This document shows, in pieces, positions 1 through 7,823 of a DNA stretch of 64,000 nt. Location: contig NZ_JAHGVE010000006.1 in NCBI RefSeq assembly GCF_018835585.1, positions 103,825-167,824 on the forward strand, read 5' to 3'. This DNA comes from Pelorhabdus rhamnosifermentans (GTDB lineage Bacteria; Bacillota; Negativicutes; UMGS1260). A program made the position numbers and the translations under genes. The notes beneath the pieces are model-generated. The model ran no database searches. It saw nothing but the letters and a program-made list of their open reading frames with translations, and had not been told where the DNA came from. Position 1 is the first letter of the stretch. Each line of letters opens with the position of its first letter.

Positions 1-88
1 TTATGTCAACTAATTATCAGTTGTTATTATTCGGTTCCGGAATCCGATTCAAACCAACATGGTTCGCCTCACGCATTTCGGAATTAAA

Positions 89-117
89 ATTATACCAGCC
101 AATTCGATCATTGTCAA
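89..117 (-). promoter_or_regulatory. Consensus sigma-A promoter reading out of the left edge
   Basis: On the minus strand there is TTGACA, a 17-base spacer and TATAAT, all consensus positions matched. Transcription would start near position 82 and leave the window. The first 80 bases of the RNA include an inverted repeat (CAACT/AGTTG around positions 7-23) and a 19-codon ORF starting MREANHVG. The regulated gene lies outside the window. The rest of 1-284 shows no gene. Confidence 0.6.
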
Positions 118-284
118 CATACTGACAGACATGCCATCTTCCTCTCTACCAATGCTTTATTTCAGTTGGCATTTTTACAACCACCCTTAATTTTCCTTAA
201 ATTACTGGATCCTCTATATTCTACAATTGGAAACCTTCTTTTTATTCTATCCTTGCCACCAATGAGCACGCATAATATGGCGAT

Positions 285-1778
285 TTATAATATTACGCCG
301 TCTTTGAAAATAGCTAGTTCATGCTTATCCAGTTTTTCTGATTTGGCATGTTCCTTTCCCGACGCCACGTCGAGGATATATTGGAAAAACCGTTTTGCCG
401 CTTCATCCATCGTTTCTCCGTGTACCAGCGAGCCGGCATCAAAATCGACCCAATTCTTCTTGAACCCAGCCAAATAGCTGTTGCTCGCCACCTTGATCGT
501 CGGCACCGGACAGGCAAAGGGCGTACCCCTTCCAGTCGTAAACAATACCAGATGGGCTCCCGCTGCCGCCAGCGCATTGGCTGCCACCAAGTCGTTGCCA
601 GGTGCCTGCAGCAGATTCAGGCCTTTTTTTACAGCCTGGCCGCCATAATCCAATACGTCTTCCACGATCGCCCGGCCGCCTTTTTGCACGCACCCCAGCG
701 ATTTATCTTCCAGCGTTGTAATTCCGCCGGCTTTATTGCCTGGCGATGGATTTTCATCGACTTTTTCGCCGTAACGCATGAAGTATTCCTTGAAGTTATT
801 GATAAGTAATTCGGTCTTGCGGAACACCTCCTCATTACGTGCCCGGTTCATGAGCAAGGTTTCGGCACCGAACATTTCCGGCACTTCCGTCAAAATCGAG
901 GTACCGCCGGCAGCGATGAGCCGGTTGGAAATTTCTCCGACCAAGGGATTGGCCGTAATTCCGGAAAAGCCGTCGGAACCGCCGCATTTCAGGCCGATCG
1001 TCAGCTGCGATGCATCACAGGTCTGGCGGTAAAACTGGTTAGCATAAGCACACAATTCCTTCACGATTGCCGTACCCACTGCGATTTCATCTTCTACTTC
1101 CTGGCAGACAAGAAATTGCACCCGCTGTGCATCATAGTCACCAAGCACTTCCTTCAGGAGAGAAATCTGGTTGTTTTCACAGCCAAGCCCCAGTACAAGG
1201 ACGGCACCGGCGTTGGGGTTGTGTACCAGACCGCTCAGGATTTTCTGCATGTTCAGCTGGTCATCACCCAACTGGGAACAGCCATGAGGATGGCTGTACG
1301 CATAGATGCCGTCAATGTGTTCCGTCTTATAAGTCTGGGCCTGTTCCTCAATAGCCCGGGCGATACCGTTGACACAGCCAACCGTCGGGATGATCCACAC
1401 TTCGTTGCGGACGCCTACCGTACCATCCGAACGCGGGTAGCCCAGGAATTCATAGTGCTTACTACCTGCCAATTCTTCCCGGTCCGCCTTTTCCGGTTCA
1501 TACGTGTACTCCAAGAGACTGCCAAGCTTGCTCCTGACATTGTGCGTATGCACCCAGCTGCCCTGGATAATCGCCATCTTCGCCATCCCGATTGGAAAAC
1601 CATATTTGACGACGTCCGCCTCCTGAGCAATATCACAGACAGCGACCTTGTGCCCTGCGGGAATATCTTCCCGCACAATGATTGTCTGGCTGTTCACCGT
1701 GATCGTATCGCCCTTGGCGATACGATCGACGGCAACAGCAACATTGTCTTTGGGATTAATTTTGCATATCTTCTTCAT
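285..1778 (-). CDS. uxaA: Altronate dehydratase
   Basis: This 497-residue protein of the UxaA/GarD family dehydrates D-altronate to 2-keto-3-deoxy-D-gluconate in the cytoplasm, the last step of the galacturonate (Ashwell) branch. The N-terminal part (about residues 1-90) is the small SAF-like domain. The large domain carries the Cys/His signatures HPHGCSQLGDDQ, GLGCENNQ and GLKCGGSDGFSG expected of this metal-dependent family, and the length is normal. I chose the ATG at 1778 (MKKICKIN) because GAGGAG lies just before it; a longer reading would run into uxaB. It begins 11 bases after the uxaB stop, so the two are co-transcribed from the sigma-54 promoter at 4414. Identification is firm. Confidence 0.95.
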   Translation of the reverse strand: MKKICKINPKDNVAVAVDRIAKGDTITVNSQTIIVREDIPAGHKVAVCDIAQEADVVKYGFPIGMAKMAIIQGSWVHTHNVRSKLGSLLEYTYEPEKADREELAGSKHYEFLGYPRSDGTVGVRNEVWIIPTVGCVNGIARAIEEQAQTYKTEHIDGIYAYSHPHGCSQLGDDQLNMQKILSGLVHNPNAGAVLVLGLGCENNQISLLKEVLGDYDAQRVQFLVCQEVEDEIAVGTAIVKELCAYANQFYRQTCDASQLTIGLKCGGSDGFSGITANPLVGEISNRLIAAGGTSILTEVPEMFGAETLLMNRARNEEVFRKTELLINNFKEYFMRYGEKVDENPSPGNKAGGITTLEDKSLGCVQKGGRAIVEDVLDYGGQAVKKGLNLLQAPGNDLVAANALAAAGAHLVLFTTGRGTPFACPVPTIKVASNSYLAGFKKNWVDFDAGSLVHGETMDEAAKRFFQYILDVASGKEHAKSEKLDKHELAIFKDGVIL

Positions 1779-1788
1779 ACCGTTCTCC

Positions 1789-3249
1789 TCAGGCTTGTTT
1801 GCCAAGTTCTTCAATGTGTGTTTTGGCACCTACTTCGGCCATATGGTCGAGATGCGCGATGACAGCATCGGCAAAGCCGGCGATCGTTGTCAGGTCTTCA
1901 CCCCAGAAATTGACCTGGCTCATAACGGCCTTAGCATATTCTGCCGTGGACAGACCGGCATGCTGGCGAATAAATTCCAGTTTATCCGCATCGTCATGGA
2001 TTTCATAGGTATCCGTGCCGCGTTCGCCGATAAGACAGTTGTCGCCGGCTTTTTCCGTGCCATAGAAGGCCAGGAGTGCAGCAAAAGAATAGGTCAGCCA
2101 TTTTGGCAGTTTGCCCGTTTTGGCAAGACTGTCCTTAAAGCTCGGCAGTACGCGAGCCCGCCACTTAGAGATAGAGTTCAAAGAAATGGACAGAAGCGCA
2201 TGTTTAACAAACGGATTTTCAAACCGTTCGAATACTGCTTTAGCAAATGCTTCCGCTTTTTCCTGCGGCATGTGGACCGTCGGCACAATTTCGCCGAATA
2301 CGGACTGATCGAGCTGCGTACGGATGACCGGATCCGCCATACACTGGCCAACATAATCCATCCCTGCCAGGTAGGCGCCAAGCACCATAGACGTATGAGC
2401 ACCGTTCAAAATACGTACTTTCCGTTCTTTGAAGATTTCCAACTGATCCGTAAATTCAACATCCCATTTAGATGAAGAAACCTTAAGCTTTTCCGCTACG
2501 CGCGCATCGCCAATAACCCAGAGTCCGAACGGTTCGGCTTTATCCAGGAGTTCATCTTCGTAGCCTAGTTCCTGGCACAGATCAGCAGCCTCCTGACGGG
2601 GATAGCCTGTAACGATCCGGTCTACGAGAGTGCCGGCAAAGATGCAGTCCCTTTCCAACCAGGTTTTGAAGCCGCCTTCCAGGTGCCACAGATCGGCATA
2701 CTGGGAAACGCATTTTTTCAGATTTTCGCCGTTCTTTTCAATCAGTTCGACTGGCAGCATGGTCAACGCCTTGTCTGCCGCACCCTGATAGAATGTGTAC
2801 CGTTCATATAAAAACTTCGTCAATTTAGCCGGGTAGGTCTTCGGCGGGCAGTCTTCCAGCTTGTCGCCACTTTCAAAAACAATACCGGCTTCGGTCGTGT
2901 TAGAAACGATGAATTCGAGCGTGTCAAGATGAGCCAGAGCCATGAATTCTTCATAGTCTTCGTAAGCGCCCAAGACTTTTTCCACGCAGGTGACAACGCG
3001 GTTTTCCTTGTACGGCTTGCCATCTTTCTGGCCGCGCAGGCATACCGTGTAGATGTTGTCCTGTTTGGCAAAACCAGCCGGCTTATTCGGAATCGGAACG
3101 ATGATGGCCACATTGCTGTTAAAGCCCAATTCTTCATTGGCAACATCAATGCCGTAATCGACAAAAGCACGCAGAAAATTTCCTTCCCCAAACTGCATCA
3201 CTTTGATCGGACGGGGCGTTCTTTTATATAATTCACTTACATTTTTCAT
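1789..3249 (-). CDS. uxaB: Tagaturonate reductase (altronate oxidoreductase)
   Basis: This 486-residue NADH-dependent oxidoreductase of the mannitol-dehydrogenase family interconverts D-tagaturonate and D-altronate. The N-terminal Rossmann region has QFGEGNFLRAFVDYGID. The family's catalytic Lys-Asn-His triad is visible in KVRILNGAHTS near residue 280. Full family length. It is the middle gene of a three-gene operon, about 50 bases after the zinc dehydrogenase and directly before uxaA, so tagaturonate flows to altronate and then to KDG. A start at 3249 follows GGGAGATAC. UxuB (fructuronate reductase) is a close relative, but pairing with uxaA favours UxaB. Confidence 0.93.
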   Translation of the reverse strand: MKNVSELYKRTPRPIKVMQFGEGNFLRAFVDYGIDVANEELGFNSNVAIIVPIPNKPAGFAKQDNIYTVCLRGQKDGKPYKENRVVTCVEKVLGAYEDYEEFMALAHLDTLEFIVSNTTEAGIVFESGDKLEDCPPKTYPAKLTKFLYERYTFYQGAADKALTMLPVELIEKNGENLKKCVSQYADLWHLEGGFKTWLERDCIFAGTLVDRIVTGYPRQEAADLCQELGYEDELLDKAEPFGLWVIGDARVAEKLKVSSSKWDVEFTDQLEIFKERKVRILNGAHTSMVLGAYLAGMDYVGQCMADPVIRTQLDQSVFGEIVPTVHMPQEKAEAFAKAVFERFENPFVKHALLSISLNSISKWRARVLPSFKDSLAKTGKLPKWLTYSFAALLAFYGTEKAGDNCLIGERGTDTYEIHDDADKLEFIRQHAGLSTAEYAKAVMSQVNFWGEDLTTIAGFADAVIAHLDHMAEVGAKTHIEELGKQA

Positions 3250-3298
3250 ACAAATGTATCTCCCTTCAATCTTTCTTCTTCAAATTGCTTGGCGACAC

Positions 3299-4318
3299 CT
3301 AAAATTCAATCATTACCTTCAACATGTTCGCTGCGTTTTTATCAAACTCCTCAAAAGCCTTAGCCGCATCGTCAAACTTGTAGGTATTTGTAATAATTTT
3401 TTGCAAATCAACGGTACCGTTTTTGACCAAGTCGATTAATTCCAGGAAATCCTCTTTCAGTGCATTGCGGGAGCCAAATACATTCAATTCCTTCTTCTGC
3501 AACAACGTAAAGTTAAAATCGAGATTTTTTTTGCCTACGCCGATAAGAACTATTTTACCGCCAAAAGCCGCCACATCAATGCAGTTCTGGAAAGTCCCGG
3601 GCATACCGACCGCTTCAATGGCTACATCAAACCCGTTTCCATGGATCGTATCCATGCATTTTTGTACGAAGTTGTCGGTTGAATCATTAAAGATTCCGCC
3701 AGCCAAGCCGAACGTTTTGACCGCATACTCCACTTTCTGGGGAGCAATATCGGCAATGTACACTTCGCCTCCTTTGGATTTGGCCGCCACCGCTGCCAGC
3801 ACGCCGATTGTTCCAGCACCGATAACAAGGACTTTGTCCCCTTGTTTGATGTGAGCACGACTTACGCCATGATAGCTAATACAGAATGGTTCAATCAATG
3901 CCAACGTTTTCGCAGGCAATCCTTTGCCGTCATAGATTCGTTCAACCGACATAGTAATATATTCGGAAAATGCCCCGTCCCGCTGCGCCCCCAGCGTTTC
4001 ATTATGTTCGCAGCAGTTCAACAGCCCCCGCTGGCAAGAATAGCATTTCGTGCAATTAAAATAGGGATTGCACGTAACGATCATTCCTGGCTTTAATCCC
4101 TTGTCATTGGGGCCAATTTCAATAATTTCTGCAGAAAATTCATGACCGGGAATACGGGGATAATCGGCATACGCAAAGGTTCCACGATAGGTTCCCAAAT
4201 CACTGCCACAAATGCCGCCATACAATACCTTTAGCAAGGCTTCACCCGGTTTGGCAGACGGCTTTTCCGTTTCTATAATTTCCACCTCACCAGGATGGTT
4301 GATGATGATTGTTTTCAT
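3299..4318 (-). CDS. Zinc-dependent alcohol dehydrogenase, L-galactonate/sugar-acid oxidoreductase type
   Basis: This 339-residue medium-chain dehydrogenase has the catalytic zinc ligand region GICGSD, GHEFSAE and the structural zinc loop with four cysteines (CTKCYSCQRGLLNCC). The NAD site is VIGAGTIGV. The tail GSRNALKEDF matches what I recall of E. coli YjjN/LgoD, L-galactonate 5-dehydrogenase, whose product is tagaturonate, the substrate of the next gene. That makes L-galactonate a plausible substrate, but this is inference; another hexonate is possible. The ATG at 4318 is chosen for AAAGGTGTG upstream; it is the first gene after the sigma-54 promoter at 4414. Confidence 0.8.
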   Translation of the reverse strand: MKTIIINHPGEVEIIETEKPSAKPGEALLKVLYGGICGSDLGTYRGTFAYADYPRIPGHEFSAEIIEIGPNDKGLKPGMIVTCNPYFNCTKCYSCQRGLLNCCEHNETLGAQRDGAFSEYITMSVERIYDGKGLPAKTLALIEPFCISYHGVSRAHIKQGDKVLVIGAGTIGVLAAVAAKSKGGEVYIADIAPQKVEYAVKTFGLAGGIFNDSTDNFVQKCMDTIHGNGFDVAIEAVGMPGTFQNCIDVAAFGGKIVLIGVGKKNLDFNFTLLQKKELNVFGSRNALKEDFLELIDLVKNGTVDLQKIITNTYKFDDAAKAFEEFDKNAANMLKVMIEF

Positions 4319-4413
4319 ATTGATACACACCTTTCTGCTTACGAATATTATTAAATCAAAAAAGCTACAGCTTCTGCTATAAAATAAATCTGTTCCGGAC
4401 ACCAATATATGTC

Positions 4414-4429
4414 TGCAATTTTTATGCCA
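4414..4429 (-). promoter_or_regulatory. Sigma-54 promoter of the adh-uxaB-uxaA operon
   Basis: The minus strand reads TGGCATAAAAATTGCA, matching the -24 TGGCA and -12 TTGCA elements with exact spacing. It lies 96 bases before the dehydrogenase start, between that gene and a gene for a sigma-54 activator, which is the usual arrangement. Transcription should begin near 4403. Confidence 0.85.
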
Positions 4430-4444
4430 ATCATCTTTCGATTC

Positions 4445-4465
4445 ATAAAAATTCGCAATTTTTAT
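4445..4465. promoter_or_regulatory. Palindrome upstream of the sigma-54 promoter, candidate activator site
   Basis: Two perfect 9-base arms (ATAAAAATT and AATTTTTAT) flank CGC. It starts 15 bases upstream of the -24 element. It is a candidate binding site for the product of the gene at 4585..6441, although enhancer sites usually lie farther away. Its half GCAATTTTTAT recurs at 4415, within the promoter. Confidence 0.4.
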
Positions 4466-4504
4466 TATCTAATGTCGCTATATTTACGGTATTTAAAAAA
4501 TAAA

Positions 4505-4549
4505 AAAACCCATTGAAAAAAATTCAACGGATTTTTTTCAATGGGTTTT
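4505..4549 (-). terminator. Intrinsic terminator after the PrpR-type regulator
   Basis: An 18-base perfect stem (AAAACCCATTGAAAAAAA and its complement) with a 9-base loop ends in a T-run in the minus direction. It separates the regulator from the operon it probably controls. Confidence 0.8.
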
Positions 4550-4584
4550 CACTTAATTGTCACTATTTGTTTCATTTTTGAATT

Positions 4585-6441
4585 TCATATTTTTCTTTTC
4601 TGAACACCATTTGTTTTACGCCATAAGGTCACCCGGCTGATGCCCAGCCTGGCGCAGACTTCTTCCGGAGTATGTTTTTCCATGAGCTGGGCCAATATTT
4701 CTTTTTCCATATCTTTAAAAGACATATCGGCTGAAAAGGTAATGGTATCATTGTCGCTATCCATAACAGATGTTTCTTGTATTTCGTCATTCTCCAGCAA
4801 ATCGTCTAATTGCCGGGGAGTAATGTCGGCATTATCAAAAGCAAGTACCTCTGCCACATTTTTCAATTCACGTATATTACCAGGCCATTGATATTGCAAA
4901 AATTTTTCTCTCGCTGCAGGCGTGATGTGAATACGTTTCTCATGATGACTGAATTGCTGAAGATAAAATTCGAGAAGGGGCAAGATGTCTTCGCGACGCT
5001 CCTTCAACGACGGCAGCTTGATGCGCAGTACATTGATACGGTAATACAGATCATACCGGAATTTTCCTTCCTTCGTCAATGTATGCAAATTTTTATTTGT
5101 CGCACATATAACCCGTATGTCGAGAGGAATGATCTTATCATCGCCAATACGCATGACTTCTTTTTCCTGCAACACCCGTAGTAGTCGTCCCTGAATATCT
5201 AAGGGCAATTCGCCAATCTCATCGAGAAAAATCGTTCCCTGATGGGCCATTTCAAAGAGCCCAGGTTTGCCGGAGCGGCGAGCTCCCGTAAAAGCTCCGT
5301 CAACATACCCGAATAATTCGCTTTCAACAAGGCCTGGCGGTAAAGAAGCACAATTGACAGAAACAAAAGGCTGAGCAGCCCGTCGGCTCGCATTATGAAT
5401 ACTTTGGGCAATACCTTCCTTTCCGGTGCCCGTATCGCCATAAATCAGCACATTGGAATCAGTCTTGGCAAATTTTTCCGCCCGTTCGAGAATTGATTTC
5501 ATTCTAAGCGAAGCTGTAAAGATATTGCTAAAATGGGCTTTAGCATAGAATCCTTTGTGATATGTTGATAACCGAACCTCACGTTCCTGTTTCTCTATAT
5601 TACTAACTTCCTGAAAAATAAACACATCGTTCTTATTATCATTGATATCCAAAGGAATGCCTTTCATTAATACCTTATTATCCCCTATCGTTATCAGTTT
5701 GCTCTCGCCAAAATTCGGAGACTGATTCAATATCCGTTCATACCAGTCATCTTTGGATTCTTCATTAAATACGTTATTAGCCAGCGTATTGAAAAATACC
5801 GGTTCATGATTTTGTTCAAAAATAATAATGCCTTCTTGAATATTGTTGATAACAGCATTCACACGTTCCATTTGGAATTGCGCCATTTTTTTTGTCTGCT
5901 CGATTTTCAAGGCCTCGTTAATTGCCTTCACGATAGACAATTTACCGGAGTTGATATAGGCGTTTGCCAAGTGTAATTCCTGCGCCTTTTTCACAGCCTG
6001 ATGGCATCCAATAATATACTGAACACCCTCATCATGCAGTTTAGCAATCATATTCCGTATCTCCGCATGATTTTTACATGGCCGATGCCATACGCTCACA
6101 CTGTCAAAAGAAAAGTCCTTTACGATGTTATCGATGATGTTATCATTGGTCACGATGCCAATCTTTTTATAACCGGAAAATATGGCTTCTTCCAACGTAG
6201 GCAGTATATCGCTAAAAGAAGCACTTACTTCTACGACGGTCCGTTCCGGCAATTTTCTCAGGTCATAAGCTGTGCCACCGCGGCTGATCAATATCGTTTT
6301 TTCAGGATAGGACTTAACGGCAGTAACTGCGCTTTCATTGGAGGCAACAATAACTTGTATAGACAGTCCCATTTTCTTGATCACTGTTTCAGCCAGTCCT
6401 GCTAATTCTCCAAAAGGAGCTACAAAGAGTATTGAATTCAT
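4585..6441 (-). CDS. Sigma-54-dependent activator with PrpR N-terminal sensor
   Basis: This 618-residue enhancer-binding protein has, in order, a PrpR_N-like sensor domain (about 1-180), a PAS domain (about 190-290), an AAA+ domain (about 310-545) and a Fis-type HTH at the C-terminus. The AAA+ core has Walker A GDTGTGKE, the sigma-54 contact GAFTGA and Walker B GTIFLDEIGE. The HTH reads EEVCARLGISRVTLWRK. PrpR_N domains sense small organic acids or sugar derivatives. The adjacent sigma-54 promoter at 4414 makes the altronate operon its likely target and a hexonate or hexuronate its likely signal. The gene has its own sigma-A-like promoter at 6564 and a terminator at 4505. Confidence 0.92.
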   Translation of the reverse strand: MNSILFVAPFGELAGLAETVIKKMGLSIQVIVASNESAVTAVKSYPEKTILISRGGTAYDLRKLPERTVVEVSASFSDILPTLEEAIFSGYKKIGIVTNDNIIDNIVKDFSFDSVSVWHRPCKNHAEIRNMIAKLHDEGVQYIIGCHQAVKKAQELHLANAYINSGKLSIVKAINEALKIEQTKKMAQFQMERVNAVINNIQEGIIIFEQNHEPVFFNTLANNVFNEESKDDWYERILNQSPNFGESKLITIGDNKVLMKGIPLDINDNKNDVFIFQEVSNIEKQEREVRLSTYHKGFYAKAHFSNIFTASLRMKSILERAEKFAKTDSNVLIYGDTGTGKEGIAQSIHNASRRAAQPFVSVNCASLPPGLVESELFGYVDGAFTGARRSGKPGLFEMAHQGTIFLDEIGELPLDIQGRLLRVLQEKEVMRIGDDKIIPLDIRVICATNKNLHTLTKEGKFRYDLYYRINVLRIKLPSLKERREDILPLLEFYLQQFSHHEKRIHITPAAREKFLQYQWPGNIRELKNVAEVLAFDNADITPRQLDDLLENDEIQETSVMDSDNDTITFSADMSFKDMEKEILAQLMEKHTPEEVCARLGISRVTLWRKTNGVQKRKI

Positions 6442-6563
6442 AATAATTTCCTTTCCATTATATCTTGCTATACGACGGTATTGCCTCGATACTCTCCCGT
6501 AAGCTGGGCCCTATTTGCCAGTCAAGCTTTTAGTCTGTATGAGCGCAGATCTATTATATGACG

Positions 6564-6592
6564 AGTATATCACTTTTCTATTTTTAAGTCAT
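6564..6592 (-). promoter_or_regulatory. Probable sigma-A promoter of the PrpR-type regulator
   Basis: On the minus strand, ATGACT, a 17-base spacer and TATACT lie about 120 bases before the regulator start. Two hexamer positions are off consensus in the -35 box and one in the -10. The rest of 6442-6725 shows nothing else recognisable. Confidence 0.4.
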
Positions 6593-6725
6593 GATATAAG
6601 AGAATGTACAGTTGTGGTCCAAAAGAATCTCAGTTGGTCCCAGACTAACCATACTTGCCCATGCTGATACCACAACGCCACGAAAATCTCCATTCTCCTA
6701 AAAAAACTGCAGCAAGTAAAGTCAA

Positions 6726-7385
6726 TTACAGCCACTCTTCAGGATGGTTCATTGTTCTTTGCAATTCCTCTAAAAGTACCTTTAGATGGTAGCCATCCAC
6801 TGCAGCATGATTAACTGTAATAGACAAAGGCATCGTAGTTATACCATTCGTTTCAGTAAATCCGCCGGCTTCAAAAAGTGGTGCATAATAATTCTTTGCA
6901 TTTTGCAAATGCATAGATAAACTATTAAAGGTAAACCACGGAACACAAGCTATGATATAGTTGTTAGAAGGTGGCGCTCCCTTTGATGACATAATACCAT
7001 GAATTTTTCCATGCTGTGCCATATCTGAAAGATAATTTTTATAAAACACCTCAAAATTTTCATCATACTCTGTCCAAAGAAATGTTATTGTTTTATCATC
7101 ATCATGCAATATCGGATAAAAGGGAGTTCGACAATCCCAATATCCTAACATATCATCTTGAATTGCCATAAGGAATTCTTGTTGTCTTCTAATAGCTCTG
7201 GTCACCAGGTAAAGATATGCAGGAAAAAATTTCAAGTCTTTGCTTTTTAATGTATTTCTAAGGATTGCGACGTCCATTGTTACGTTGATAGAATAAATAA
7301 GCGTTGATACTGTTTCTGTAAAATAATTATATGTTTGTGCTCTTGGCCATTTTTCCAGGTCAATTGCGTGAAAATCTGTCTTCAT
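6726..7385 (-). CDS. Chloramphenicol acetyltransferase-like protein (CatA family)
   Basis: This 219-residue protein has the length and fold signatures of classical CAT enzymes, which move an acetyl group from acetyl-CoA to chloramphenicol. The active-site block reads NHAAVDGYH (residues 192-200). The catalytic second His (193) and Asp (197) are kept, but the first His of the usual HHxxxDG is Asn. The family contains many chromosomal relatives with unknown acceptors, so resistance is not proven. AAGGAGG precedes the ATG. A small ORF and an intrinsic terminator lie upstream, which could form an attenuator. Confidence 0.85.
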   Translation of the reverse strand: MKTDFHAIDLEKWPRAQTYNYFTETVSTLIYSINVTMDVAILRNTLKSKDLKFFPAYLYLVTRAIRRQQEFLMAIQDDMLGYWDCRTPFYPILHDDDKTITFLWTEYDENFEVFYKNYLSDMAQHGKIHGIMSSKGAPPSNNYIIACVPWFTFNSLSMHLQNAKNYYAPLFEAGGFTETNGITTMPLSITVNHAAVDGYHLKVLLEELQRTMNHPEEWL

Positions 7386-7451
7386 ATGTTTTTTACCTCC
7401 TTGATTATATCTTCTATAAAATGCAACTCAACTTTGCACCTAAAAAAGAAA

Positions 7452-7472
7452 AAGACGCCCAATCGGCGTCTT
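7452..7472 (-). terminator. Intrinsic terminator between the small ORF and the CAT-like gene
   Basis: Arms AAGACGCC and GGCGTCTT with a 5-base loop are followed in the minus direction by TTTCTTTTTT. It ends the transcript of the small gene at 7505..7645, and read-through would feed the CAT-like gene. Confidence 0.85.
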
Positions 7473-7504
7473 CCCGTTTTGTTCACATAATGAAATAAGT
7501 TATG

Positions 7505-7645
7505 CTATATACAGTCAAGAGCTCCAACGTTGGTTTTCCTATACACTTTTCTAAAAAAGGGCATACCTATCCCATCCAGCGCTAAGCGAACTACAAAAAT
7601 AGGTGATTTTGCATCACGCGGTAAACTTTGATAAAAAGCAGTCAT
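7505..7645 (-). CDS. Small protein of 46 residues, unknown
   Basis: A short ORF begins MTAFYQSLPRDAKSP and ends VGALDCI. AAAGGAGG lies 9 bases before the ATG (an in-frame GTG directly precedes the ATG). The promoter at 7681 has two perfect hexamers, and a terminator follows at 7452, so it is a complete transcription unit. The peptide is basic, with a short hydrophobic stretch (SPIFVVRLALDGIG) but no clear membrane segment. I do not recognise a family. It may be a leader peptide for the CAT-like gene or an independent small protein. Confidence 0.6.
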   Translation of the reverse strand: MTAFYQSLPRDAKSPIFVVRLALDGIGMPFFRKVYRKTNVGALDCI

Positions 7646-7680
7646 CACTCTTGGCCTCCTTTTGCGAAAAAATCATCTTT

Positions 7681-7708
7681 ATTATAATACTATGGCATCA
7701 ATTGTCAA
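7681..7708 (-). promoter_or_regulatory. Perfect-consensus sigma-A promoter of the small gene
   Basis: The minus strand reads TTGACA, a 16-base spacer and TATAAT. Transcription should start near 7674, about 15 bases before the AAAGGAGG site. Confidence 0.8.
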
Positions 7709-7823
7709 ACAGGGTGTAACCAACCATTAAACGGTAATTACCATATTTCTTCGCCACAGTTCACTGAATACCTTCTCATTCATACCCAAAGGGCAGGTAC
7801 CGCAAACACTTGGATCGGCTACA

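Noticed and set aside
285-809. Long plus-strand ORFs opposite uxaA and other genes
   Set aside because: They mirror the codon pattern of strong genes on the other strand and lack ribosome sites.
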